DNA of 64,000 nt from Bicyclus anynana (lineage: Eukaryota; Arthropoda; Insecta; Lepidoptera; Nymphalidae): contig NC_069105.1 in the NCBI RefSeq assembly GCF_947172395.1, positions 1,116,001 through 1,180,000 of the forward strand, written 5' to 3'. Within the stretch, counting starts at the first letter, position 1. Every line of letters begins with the position of its first letter. The translations under genes were made by a program, and so were the position numbers. The notes below the pieces were generated by a model that was not told where the DNA came from, did not search any database, and was given only the letters and a program-made list of their open reading frames with translations. Shown in pieces: positions 1 to 10,158 of this stretch.

Positions 1-94
1 ATGGAAATGTCAGAAATGTAATTTAATGTTGGCAATACTACTTGCCTGACATTGACTTTGACACAGCCAATCAGCTGATTTGTTTTGATTCGGA

Positions 95-152
95 GTACAA
101 TTCGGAGAGGAGACTCCAGTTAAGCAGTGAGCCATATATGGGTTGATAATGA
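95..152 (+). repeat. 3' fragment of tRNA-derived SINE (family S1)
   Basis: The stretch has the same tail as the fuller copies at 42674, 46368, 54394 (minus) and 58310 (minus): 'gagaggagactc', then 'cagtgagcc..atatgggttga'. Only the 3' end is present. It abuts the gypsy gag relic on its right. Confidence 0.6.
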
Positions 153-606
153 CGAAGCATTGCTTGTACAGAACTAGGCAGGTGCCCTTGCCAGAGTATG
201 CCATCGGGGTTGTTATCTTTTGCTAGCTCCTTCATCCGTCGAAGGAGTTGGAATGGTTTTTGCTCCCCGAGATCCATCTCACTATTAACTTTTGTAATTG
301 TCGATTTTTGGATTCCTCGTATATCTTTAATAAGCGAGCTTTCTTAGTTGGCGGTGGCTCTATTAATAAATCCATGCTGCTGTATGGCTTCCTTGTTGAG
401 CTTGGGACACTACGATGTCGTACCTCGCGTCGTCTGACAAGTTTTGCGGTGCCAACATTACTATAAACCATACTCTGGGCTGGTCGGTTCCGAAATCCGG
501 TATTTTGGATGAAAGAGTGATGGCGGCCAATTCTGAAGTCGCTGCAGACCTAGTCGCTATTTTCGAAGCCGAGGAATTCGTCATTCTGCTGTCATTTTTC
601 CTTATT
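153..606 (-). pseudogene. Ty3/gypsy gag relic
   Basis: Read on the minus strand, this encodes pieces of a Ty3/gypsy Gag in several frames: an N-terminal IPDF..WF-type segment (about 584-430), then 'EESKNRQLQKL' (about 330-290), then 'LGEQKPFQLLRRMKELA' (about 275-215). The last segment matches the in-frame gag at 5081-7479, where the same LRRM..L motif occurs. Frameshifts separate the pieces, so no full Gag can be made. A primer-binding-site-like sequence lies just upstream on the same strand (637-654), fitting the 5' end of an element that lost its pol to rearrangement. The SINE tail at 95-152 marks the truncation point. Confidence 0.7.
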
Positions 607-636
607 TATTTAATGGTCAAAGTTCTGTGTTCACTG

Positions 637-654
637 ATCACGTCGGGGTCACCA
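637..654 (-). promoter_or_regulatory. Primer-binding site of the gypsy relic
   Basis: On the minus strand this reads TGGTGACCCCGACGTGAT, identical to the site three bases after the 5' LTR of the larger gypsy element (5007-5024). The LTR that should precede it (above 657) is not recognisably paired with another copy. Confidence 0.6.
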
Positions 655-846
655 CTTTAGCAATTTTAGCAAGTCTGTAGCTACTTTGGTACTTACATTT
701 ACTATGCGCTAATTATCTGGGGTTGCTATTAATGAGACACTTTAGTGCAGAAACATATTTTTTATAGTTTATATTACAAAAGACCGAATATCGCGCCCCT
801 CCCACTAAATTTGAGCCTCTAAACTGAATACAAGAACAATATAATA

Positions 847-1353
847 TCAGCATACTGATAAATTATAGATAGCCAAAACTAGCAACTTGCTGGCCTTTAT
901 AGGTGCTTTTGGGTAAATCTTATTGGTCTCACACCAACTTGACCATCTCTTAGTTGGGGCATTATATTTTGTTAAATTAGATGTCCTCCAATTACTTTTA
1001 AACAAGTTTTGTTCTTGCACCTTGGTTGGGCTCACCTAATTTAAATAACACTTTAAATCAATTACTTTATCATTGTACTTATCTTTTACAAAATGATACT
1101 TAATATCTATATGTTTGCATCGTTTATGAAAATTGGCATTTCTTTTAACACTTATTACTCTCTCTACTTAGGCACTCTGATTGTCTAAATTTAAACACAA
1201 TGTGTCTTGTTTGTCACATATTTTTAATTTCGCTTTTATGTCGCGCTTTTCATCTATTTCACTGGAACTTTCAACACAGTCCCACAACTCTTGTATGTCA
1301 ATGTTGTAATCAATGTCACAGTAAACGATAAGATTAGATTTCAAAAAAATCAA
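847..1353 (-). pseudogene. Ty1/copia relic, gag fused to RNase H end
   Basis: On the minus strand a copia-type Gag segment with 'QELWDCVE' and 'DIKAKLKICD' (about 1300-1215) runs directly into 'DNQSA' (about 1180-1165). After stops come 'FHKRCKHIDIKYHFVKD' (about 1135-1075), the hallmark end of copia RNase H. Integrase and reverse transcriptase are missing, so this is an internally deleted copy. The part below 1040 may be LTR or leader and is not identifiable. Confidence 0.65.
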
Positions 1354-1929
1354 TAACTTAAATAAAAACTAAATCGTCAACCTACACCATTAACCATAGA
1401 TTAATTAACATACAAGAAAAGTGAAATATTGAAAGTGAAGTGACATTGGAAGTTTAAGCTACTTTTACATTAGATTCTTACATTTTTAGTGACAATTAAT
1501 TAATTAATTAAATATTGTAGTAAATTTTTACTGTTATTGAACAGATTTCGTTCAAAATCGTTGAGTGAGCATTGCATGAATCATTAAAATATGATTTGTA
1601 TTCTAATTTTACTACTTTGTAGTAAAATTACATAAAAATAAACACACACAATATAAAAAACAAAGACATAAAAAACAAAATAAAAACACAAAAAACAAAT
1701 CAATAAAATACAACCAATATTGACACATTTAAACAATAAACTTTTACAAATGCACATGAATATGAGCACGGTCTGGATAACGAGGTACTGGGTTCGATTC
1801 CTGCCTCCAACGTTAATATGTGGTTAGGATAATGAGGTCCTGGGTTCGATTTCAACAACATCCGCTTGTGGCCAGCACTCCCAATCATTGTCATGAAAAT
1901 CCGCTTATGGTTGTCGATCTCGGTCATTA
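1354..1929. other. AT-rich gap with tRNA-like (SINE) traces
   Basis: No gene is visible. Two short stretches (about 1795 and 1847) carry Pol III B-box-like sequence (GGTTCGATTCC, GGTTCGATTTC) within 'ataa(c/t)gaggt(a/c)ctgggttcga', suggesting eroded tandem SINE heads. The rest is AT-rich sequence without features I can support. Confidence 0.4.
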
Positions 1930-2117
1930 TCATTAACGTGCTTGATTGTGTAGGGTGATTTTGATGAAGGAATTTTGACGAAATTTACATATGTAAAGTG
2001 AGGAAACAGGGCTCCATGCACACATTTTTGTTGCACCCTACACATAGTGTCACCACTCTTTTTTCCACACACCACGCAAACGCGGCGCAAGTCGTGTTTA
2101 CTCAAGCGGTGGCTCAC
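1930..2117 (-). pseudogene. Possible piggyBac C-terminal cysteine-rich relic
   Basis: The minus strand reads a short basic segment ending in 'RRVCVVCGKKSGDTMCRV' with regularly spaced cysteines, like the cysteine-rich tail of many piggyBac transposases. No catalytic domain is adjacent. The call rests on a short motif and could be chance or another zinc-ribbon protein. Confidence 0.3.
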
Positions 2118-3009
2118 GTCAGTGAATTTATTAAATCAATTCGAAAATCTCGGTGATCTGGAGTAACTGGCAATTATAAAGGAATTTAAAAGTGATATAT
2201 TTAATAGCCTTTTAAACAATTTTTTGATGTCCGTTTTTGCCCCACCGGGTACATGGCCAAGATCTGATCTTTCTTCTCCACTCCCCCCCATCATAACATG
2301 GTAATCCAATATTAGGATGGGTTTAGTGGAACCTCCTTTAGTGCACTGTCCATTACCATGGTATGTGGAGGCGTAGCAACCCTGTTTGTGTCTCTCCATA
2401 CCATATTGATATAAAAATACTTTAAGATTTAATTAAATTTCGACGAGTGAAATGTTGTAAGTAAGTTTTTACCGCAATGCGCCATGTTGCGTAGTTTTCT
2501 CTTCCCGTGAGTTTTTCTATTAGTGTCAGTGAATTATTTGTAGACATACTTTTTCCAGGGCTTTCTGGCCCCGTAACCTAACACTATTATTGCAAGATGC
2601 AAAAGGATTTAATATCTGATATAATTTAACAACGTTAGTAATATAAGCCAGATAAGAATAGAGAGAAGACGAAAATTAGAATTGACAACTAATGTCACAG
2701 ACGCAAAATAACAAAGACAATGTCAAATGACATGGGTAAGGCGGTTTTAAAGTTGACATTTTCAACATTTTTTTGCCAAATACTGTTGATCGTTGATAAA
2801 TATTTCCTTGTCCACATCTTCTACTTCGCCAGGTTTCCCACAAAACTATTTTGACATAATTTGGTGGTGGTCAAATGCATGATCAGCCGCAAGCATTATG
2901 TCTCTATGGAGCTGTTTAACATTACTAGTGTCTTTGTGATTGAGCAATTGCACTTGTAACCACTTTCCTCATAGATAAAATAATTTTTTGGTAATAAGCT
3001 TTCTAAATC
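2118..3009. other. No recognisable gene
   Basis: I saw no gene, terminal repeat or tRNA-like sequence. An 87-codon minus-strand frame (2136-2399) looks like chance openness. Probably old repeat sequence. Confidence 0.4.
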
Positions 3010-3825
3010 TGATACAAAATTTTGTATCAGTTGTTAGATTTTGAAGCTTATTGCAGAAATTTTGGAGCAAGTGGTAACGGGATTCAATTATTTCTATTGT
3101 CAAAGCGTAATTACAGCGTAATGTCTTACGGTATTTTATTGTGGGGCAAGGCTGCCGATATACAATCTATATTTGTACTTCAAAAAAGAGCAATTCGAGC
3201 AATATATCAATTAAAATCACGCGAGTCCCTTCGTCAAAAGTTTAAAGAAATAGGTATACTAACAGTAGCCTGTCAATATATATATAACAGTATAGTCTAT
3301 GTAAGACAAAATATTAATTTGTACAAACGAAAAGGAGATTTAACCCTCGTCTTACTAGACACGGGCATAAGTTAGTTATTTCTGCATATCGTCTCCAAAG
3401 AGTAAAAAAATATTTTGTAGGTTTGGGTGTACTCTTCTATAATAAGATCCCCAAGACTGTGATGGACCTGTCAATGCATAGGTTTAAGCAATGTGTTAAA
3501 AAAATTTTTACTTAGTCGAGGGTACTACAACATTGATGAGTTCCTTAATGATAAAGATGCTTGGAGGTCCTTGGATCAGCTTCCACCATCACACAGGATG
3601 TAAAACTATAAGAAATGTAAACAGTTATTGTTATCAATCGTAAATTATAATACTGTATGACTTTTTCAAAAGAGCAACTGTTGAGTTTCTTGCCGGTATC
3701 TTCTCAGCAGAACCTGCCTTCCGAACCGGTGGTAGAATCTTTACAAATAGTCAACTGACGTGTCAAAAGTGCTTGTAAACTGAGCCTACTTGAAATAAAT
3801 GATTTTTGATTTTCAAATTTTTGTT
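3010..3825 (+). mobile_element. LINE 3' end (CR1/Jockey-type), copy A
   Basis: The segment encodes the C-terminal part of a non-LTR reverse transcriptase: 'SYGILLWGKAADIQSIFVLQ', 'KRAIRAIY' and 'LKSRESLRQKFKEIGILTV' (3120-3265). After frame breaks it ends in 'DQLPPSHRM' and a stop at about 3600. The 3' UTR contains 'cttgccggtatcttctcagc' and 'ttccgaaccggtggtaga' and ends in 'gaaataaatgatttttgatt'. The same tail occurs at 16757-17245 and 33226-33458, both on the minus strand. The copy is 5' truncated, the usual state of LINE insertions. Confidence 0.75.
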
Positions 3826-4400
3826 AGACCTCTCCTGAATTAGTTTGAGGTAGTTATTGGCATCACTATCTAATATAATTCTGCCATATATCAGGTTATG
3901 CATTTGTATGCTTTTTCTAAATCGTTCAACAATAATTGGATGGTGTTAAGCGTTTAACCCTAACGTCATCCAAGTTGAGAAACGAGCATTAAAGTTTCAA
4001 ACGAGATTTTTGGCTTGATATGTCTGAATATTGAGATATAGTTAAGATTATGGTACCATTTTACTACTCCGCTGCTTTTCCGAATTACGAATTTAGCTTT
4101 AATGTACTAAGCTGCTTGGTACTATAATAATTTGAATTACGAGTGTTGATACTGTGGCCGCTTAACTAATCACTAGTTTGTTGTCTATATTATCTGTACT
4201 CTATGATCGGTCTCTTCTTCTATTAAACTGTTCTCTGTCAGACGTTTACTTATAGTTAATTAATCTCAATAACCTATTTAAAACTAATAACTGTAAAGCC
4301 TTTCAATCTATCAGGTTATGGGCTATCCCGTACCTGCCGGATAAAGTTATTTTTGCATTTAAAGTAATAACTACGAAGTTTTCGGTAAAAGTAAAACCGC
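3826..4400. other. No recognisable gene
   Basis: AT-rich sequence between the LINE tail and the copia fragment. No coding, repeat or RNA signal that I can support. Confidence 0.4.
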
Positions 4401-4470
4401 GTGTATAACCTAACTATATTTACCGCGCCGCGAGTAATGTCTATTTTTCAGCTATTTACATTGAAATACA

Positions 4471-4724
4471 TTATTATGTCTGCAAATACTGGAATGCTAT
4501 CTATTGAAAAGTTGATGGGTCGAGACAACTGGCCTAGCTGGAGCTTCGCAGTGAAGTCGTACTTGCAACACGAAGATTTATATAATTGCATTTTAAAAGA
4601 ACCAGCTCTGAGCCTGATTCCATGAAACATAAAAGCTAAGTCAAAATTAATATTACTGATTGACCCTATTTTGAATGTACATATTCAATATGCTCAAAAT
4701 GCAAAACAGGTGTGGGTGTAGCGT
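4471..4724 (+). pseudogene. Ty1/copia gag N-terminal fragment
   Basis: The frame starting at 'MSANTGMLSIEKLMGRDNW' encodes the opening of a copia-type Gag ('IEKL.GRDNW..W', 'YLQHEDLYNCI'). After one in-frame stop at 4623 it continues with 'IKAKSKLILLIDP' and 'AKQVWV'. It is cut off about 20 bases before the gypsy 5' LTR at 4743. Not functional. Confidence 0.75.
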
Positions 4725-4742
4725 TATCAATATACATATTAT

Positions 4743-5003
4743 TGTTTAATCATTATTAGCGTATCCACATTAACATTTAGTTCATAGATTATCCACAACT
4801 TGACAACATACCAAATTGCTAGCCGACAAGTGGCCCGCACATGTGACGTACACATGTGCAGACCACACTAACAATTAACAACTTAAGAACACATTACGAA
4901 CCCAATGTATTTGTTAATATTAACTATTAAGTCAGTTGAACAGTAAACGGCGATCGATAAACACGCTTTTCTTTGCCACCTTACCTTCTTACCACACGCG
5001 GCA
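4743..5003 (+). repeat. 5' LTR of Ty3/gypsy element
   Basis: The LTR starts TGTTTAATCATTATTAGCG and ends GGCA. The first ~65 bases recur at 13512-13577 directly after the pol stop region, and an inverted partial copy lies at 9552-9643 plus 12969-13000. It contains a short inverted repeat around 'cacatgtgacgtacacatgtg'. A primer-binding site begins three bases downstream. Confidence 0.8.
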
Positions 5004-5006
5004 AAG

Positions 5007-5024
5007 TGGTGACCCCGACGTGAT
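5007..5024 (+). promoter_or_regulatory. Primer-binding site
   Basis: TGGTGACCCCGACGTGAT starts three bases after the LTR end CA, the expected place for the tRNA primer site. The same sequence sits beside the gag relic at 637-654 (minus). I did not match it to a specific tRNA. Confidence 0.7.
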
Positions 5025-5080
5025 TAATTTATCGATTTGCCTTAATTCAACTCGCGCGCGTTACTAATAAAAACACAATA

Positions 5081-7479
5081 ATGCAAAACGACCCGCGCTA
5101 CCAATCTGCATCTGAGGAGCAACAAACTACAGCACAAGCGCTTCCAGAGCAGCCCGCACAGCCACATATGTCAGAAGTCACGATAACATCGAGGATACCA
5201 GACTTCTGGCGGCAGCGACCATGGCTATGGTTCCACCAGTTTAACGCCATCGTGGACCCTCAAAAGGCAAGTGACCTCCATAAAAGTCAATTATTGATAG
5301 CTAAGTTGGGTCAAGACGAATTAAGTGACATTAGTGATTTATTAGATAATATGCCTAATACAGATAAATTTAAAACCTTACAAAATAGGCTTATTTCAAT
5401 TTATGAGGAGTCAGAGACGCGCCAACACAATCAATCACTAAACGAGATTGAATTGGGCGATCAGAAACCTTCGCAATTATTAAGACGCATGTGATAGATT
5501 ATTTTATAAAGTAGTGAAAAATAAATATAGCTGAAAGTTGAGCTGATAAGCTGATTGATAATATGTGTATGATTCATTGTGAAATTAGACCTATGAGATA
5601 ATTATTACGTTAATTAAATATTATTTAATATTTAGATAGTATTTTTGTATTAAATAATAAAGTTTAAATGAAAATACAAACAGTTATGTTACATGACGAA
5701 TTTCAAAGTTTAGGTGACCAAATATGACGTCACGTGTTCTATTTAAATTGAAATTCAAATATCATTACGTAGAACATAATAAGTCATTTACATTTATTAT
5801 TATTATTTCCGTGTTTTATATTCTTAATTATACTGTTTCGATAATTCTTCATATATTATTTAAAGTAAAACTTAGAATATAAATCTGACATTATTGTAAT
5901 TAAAAAATCAATAGAAGTAATAGTTGTCATTATAAAAGTCATTGGAATATGGTAACACTGGTAGGAACTACTAAGAATGATTCTACGTAATGAGGAATAA
6001 CCTGGCATAGACACGGAGCGTCGGGATACGCGGTATCAAGTAAATCTGTGGTCAGTTTGAGCAGATGGCGTGTGATTGGTCTATTGCAAACAAATGGAGA
6101 AGCAATATTAGCCAATAGGCGTTTGGTAAAGGATTGTGATGTTTAGGCTGGATGACGAAATGGCGTCTTGGCCGGTGTGATAGAAAATATTAATTATTGT
6201 TGTTGTTATGGTGTCTTCCTGTGTTTCTGAGGCTGTTTTATGAAAGCTAAGTATTTTATATATAATATCTTTATTGTAAACTGTATTTTATTATGTTGTA
6301 TTGTTGTAACGATAAGTTATAACATCCGAATATTACTAATGTGAAATTAGGTATATTTGCAACGACATTATATAGTACCTAATTACGTCGTTGTATATTT
6401 GTATTGTAATAATGGTTAATGTTATTTTGATTTGTCTTGAAGTTAAGACTTAATTGAATTATCTATTTCAAGGTATTAATTATTATCCTATATATTGTAA
6501 TTGTAATTAACCAATACTTTAAAAGAGCATTTGTTGAGTTTCTTGCCGTTCTTCTCAACAAGAGACTGCACTTTCCGAACTGGCGGTAGAGTCACTAAAA
6601 TTAAAAGTAATACTGTTCAATTAAAGAAATAAATGATTAATTTGGTCACGATTCTATTTTATTTTATTTAAAATACCTTGACACTCAGTAAATAAGTTTT
6701 ACTAATATAACATTCAATATATTTATTTTAATAAAATTAAATTGAATTAAGGATACTTATCTTAATAAAGTTAGTCAATTAGATCGGCACAGTTTATTTA
6801 AATTTTCATTCAATGATATTATTGGCCATTTCTAAAATGATTTATATCAGGTCTATTACACTACGTGATAAAGTATGTATTAACATACAACGCCTATCAA
6901 CTAATCAAATTGTTTCTCTATAAAAATACTAAACTGACGGACTTACCCGACTGACGATCTTAGCCGAACTGATCTTACAAGTAACAATAGATATTTATGA
7001 CAACAAATTATAATTCTGTTCCAATATTATTATTTGTTTAAAAAATCATTATTAGTTAAACATATAAATAAATAATTTCATACATGCGTGACCTCGGCAA
7101 AAATCGTATCCCCGAGGAAACTCTAAAACTACTTTGGACCGGTCGTCTCCCACACTCAATAAGAGCGGTCCTCACAGCATGCGACACAGGGGAGGTTAAA
7201 TTAGATAGTTTAGCTACAATAGCCGACAGAATTTTAGAAAATACTAGAGCATCAGAGTTATCGCCAATATCCAGGTCTGATTCTAAAACCGATACAAGCC
7301 ATTTAGTATTAGAAATTAACGCTTTAAAACAACAAATCGCAGCGTTAACAACACAAATGAATAATAACAACGGCAACAACCGCGCGTCACGTACCCAATA
7401 TCGCGATTTCCCGGGTCCGTCTAGGGCGCGCTCTAAAAGCCGTGACAATAGTGTAAGTTTTAGAAAGACAAATTTTTAA
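5081..7479 (+). pseudogene. Ty3/gypsy gag, split by an insertion
   Basis: Gag begins at the ATG at 5081 and reads to 'LGDQKPSQLLRRM' (5491). It resumes at 7087 with 'RDLGKNRIPEETLKLLWTG' and continues to a stop at 7479. The C-terminal half carries a long helix with QQIAALTTQ and a basic Arg/Ser-rich end (about 7380-7470), consistent with a nucleic-acid-binding tail without a visible zinc knuckle. The 1.6 kb between the halves is flanked by CATG on both sides. Protease and most of the reverse transcriptase are missing after 7480. Confidence 0.85.
5492..7086. mobile_element. 1.6-kb insertion in gag with CATG target duplication
   Basis: The inserted block interrupts gag exactly between LRRM and RDLG, and CATG occurs at both borders (5488-5491 and 7083-7086). 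It has no coding frame of note and is very AT-rich. Near 6530-6640 it carries a diverged copy of the LINE-tail motif ('gagtttcttgccg..ttctcaaca', 'ttccgaactggcggtaga'). It could be a long solo LTR or a composite of smaller insertions; the family is not identified. Confidence 0.6.
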
Positions 7480-8833
7480 TAAACAAACTGCTAAGCCAGG
7501 CGAATTAGGATATAAGTGTGTGTTACAGATGATTAAATATAAGGCACGCTACAACAGGTAAATGCGAGTTTGGAAAATCAGAATTAAATTTTCTTGGCTA
7601 TCATATAAGTACCAACGGCATTAAGCCGAGCCAAGATAAGTCCGATACCATTTCAAATTATCCCCGACCAAACACTATAGAGGAGTTAAGACGCTTTCTA
7701 GGCATGTTAAATTTTTATAGATTAAGTATACCTAAGGCCGCCGAAATGCAAGCTCCACTAAATGCATCATAAAACAACTCTAAACATAACTCTAAAAAAA
7801 GGGACAAAACTTTAATAACATGGACCGAAACGGCGTTAAATGCGTTCGATCGATGTAAGCAAGCCATAAATGAAACCGTTACACTTTCGTATCCCGACAC
7901 ATGCGCGTCACTTATTTTAATGACAGACGCCTCAGATAGTTGTGTAGGTTCCGCTTTACATCAACATGTAAATAATAAATTAGAACCTTTAGGATTTTTC
8001 TCCAAAAAACTAACGGAGACTCAAAAACGATATAGTACATACGATAGGGAATTATTAGCAATTTATATGGGTATAAAACATTTTCGACACATGGTTAAAT
8101 GGCAGAGAGTTAACAATACTGACAGACCACCGTCTATTAACTTTTGCACTCACAAAAAAGGTCTCACCATCTGACTCACTGAGACGTTTAAGGCAATTAG
8201 ATTTTATTTCCCAGTTTTGTGATAGTATTAAGTACATAGAAGGCGACAAAAACACAGTTGCTGACGCTTTATCTAGGATTAATGAAATTACTATGCCTAG
8301 TTTATTTGATTATCATAAGTTAGCTGAATTACAAAAAAGCGATTTAGAGTTAGAAAGCCTCCGCAAACAAGATAATCTCCAATTTAAATTAATTGCCATG
8401 CCCGATTCCGATGTTAAACTAATATGTGAAACATCTACTGAGGACGTACGCCCTTATCTACCCATCGCGTTTAGAGAGCTAGCTATAAAAACTTTACATA
8501 ATGTTAGCCATCCCGGTATTGCAGCCACGAAACGGTTAGTTAAGTCTCGATATTTTTGGTCTAGTATGAATATAGATATAAAAAATTACGTTAAAAAATG
8601 TATACTTTGTCAAAAGTGTAAGATACAACGACATACAATTACACCATTAGGAACATTTGATAAGGCTTCCCGTTTATCCCATTGTCATTTAGATTTAATC
8701 GGTCCTCTTAAACCTTGTAATGATTATAAATATTGGGTAACTATGATAGATAGAGTAACCAAGTGGCCCGAGGTTGTACCTGTAAAAGATATTACAGCCG
8801 AGACGGTCGCTAAAGTATTTTTAGAACATTATA

Positions 8834-9218
8834 CAGGGTGATTCGGTCTTTAGTGCGGATATTTTTTTTCGTGGTTCTGTATCATTAATAGAATATAAAT
8901 CTACAAACAGTTCGATACATTTTATGTAATTTTTTTTTTTAATTTATGTCTCTAAAATAACAAAATAATGTACATATTATTACTAAACAAGATATATTCA
9001 GCTTAAAAGTGATCTGGTGACGTTCTTTAGGTATCAAACGAAAATAAAATAAACGCACAATAGGGTGACCCTAAAATTCTGTTCAAAAGTAAATAACTTT
9101 AGCTAACGATAATTTTGTTATTTTTGAGTTAAAAAAAAAAAAGAAAAAATACGTGATCATTAAATTTTGTTTATGTACAAAATATAAAAATATCCGCACT
9201 AAAAAATTTTTCTTCCTG
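8834..9218. mobile_element. 385-bp MITE with TA duplication
   Basis: The block starts CAGGGTGATTCGGTC and ends TTTTTCTTCCTG, with TA at 8832-8833 and 9219-9220. 'TTTAGTGCGGATATTTTT' near the left end recurs inverted near the right end. The interior is AT-rich and non-coding. Removing it with one TA restores the integrase reading frame across the join (EH-Y-I-A-R). TA targets and a CAGGGTG-type end suggest a Tc1/mariner-derived MITE. Confidence 0.8.
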
Positions 9219-9794
9219 TATAGCTAGATGTGGTTGTCCATTAAAAGTGACCACAGATAGAGGTGCGCAGTTTGAGTCAGATCTTTTCAGTCAGTTATTA
9301 AAAAAACTCGACATAGAGCGCGCCCGGACAACAGCTTATAATCCCAAAGCTAACGGCATGGTAGAACGGTTGCATCGAACATTAAAAGCTGCTATCATGG
9401 CGAAGACGTTACAATTGACGTTGCGAAATAAACAAGTTGCAGTCACATTGAATTTCTTAAAAAAATCAAGTATGAATTTAAGAAATTAACGTCTATTGTT
9501 TTTTAAATCCTAGCTCTTTAATTGTATTTTTCTTATCCCATAAGTAAAAGGCAGCCCGCACATGTGACGTACACATGTGCGGGCCACTTGTCGGCTAGCA
9601 ATTTGGTATGTTGTCAAGTTGTGGATAATCTATGAACTAAATGTTAACACATTCACTGCTTAAGATATTATTAAAATAATTAGGCAGAAACCAAATTTTT
9701 TCAAGGCGTATTTTGATTAAGTATATAGGTATGTTTAAAAATATGGATGAAAGTATATTGTTATTATTATTTTTTTAATAAAAAATAACCTTTT

Positions 9795-9849
9795 TCGGAT
9801 CCGAGTGTTAGGCACATAGCGCGCCAGGTGCCGGTCACTCGGATCCGAG
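9795..9849. promoter_or_regulatory. Left subterminal palindromes of piggyBac 1
   Basis: TCGGATCCGAG at 9795-9805 and CTCGGATCCGAG at 9838-9849, separated by a GC-rich spacer unlike the AT-rich flanks. They mirror two copies at the opposite end. Subterminal repeats in piggyBac-type elements usually serve as transposase binding sites; that role is inferred here. Confidence 0.65.
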
Positions 9850-10158
9850 CGTAAGGGACAGCAATGGTTGGAATGGAACTACTCCACAGATTTCGATAAT
9901 TCTTTTACATTTTAAATGCTATATTATCCCTAATTTATTGAGGAAGACATTCATAAATCTGAGCGATACAATAATATTTATCAAAAATCAAATCAAAGCC
10001 ATACAATCAAAAGTATCAGTACGTAATAATTATAAGTTTAATTGAAAACTTGTCACAGAATAAAGGTGAGTCACTCACATAAAGGTACAAAGGAATAAAA
10101 AATATTCTGAAAATTTTAACCACATAGGTAACAAAACAATAAAATTTAATGAAAACAA

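Noticed and set aside
7056..7448. 130-codon minus-strand frame opposite gag
   Set aside because: Shadow of the gag C-terminal half, which continues the upstream gag exactly.
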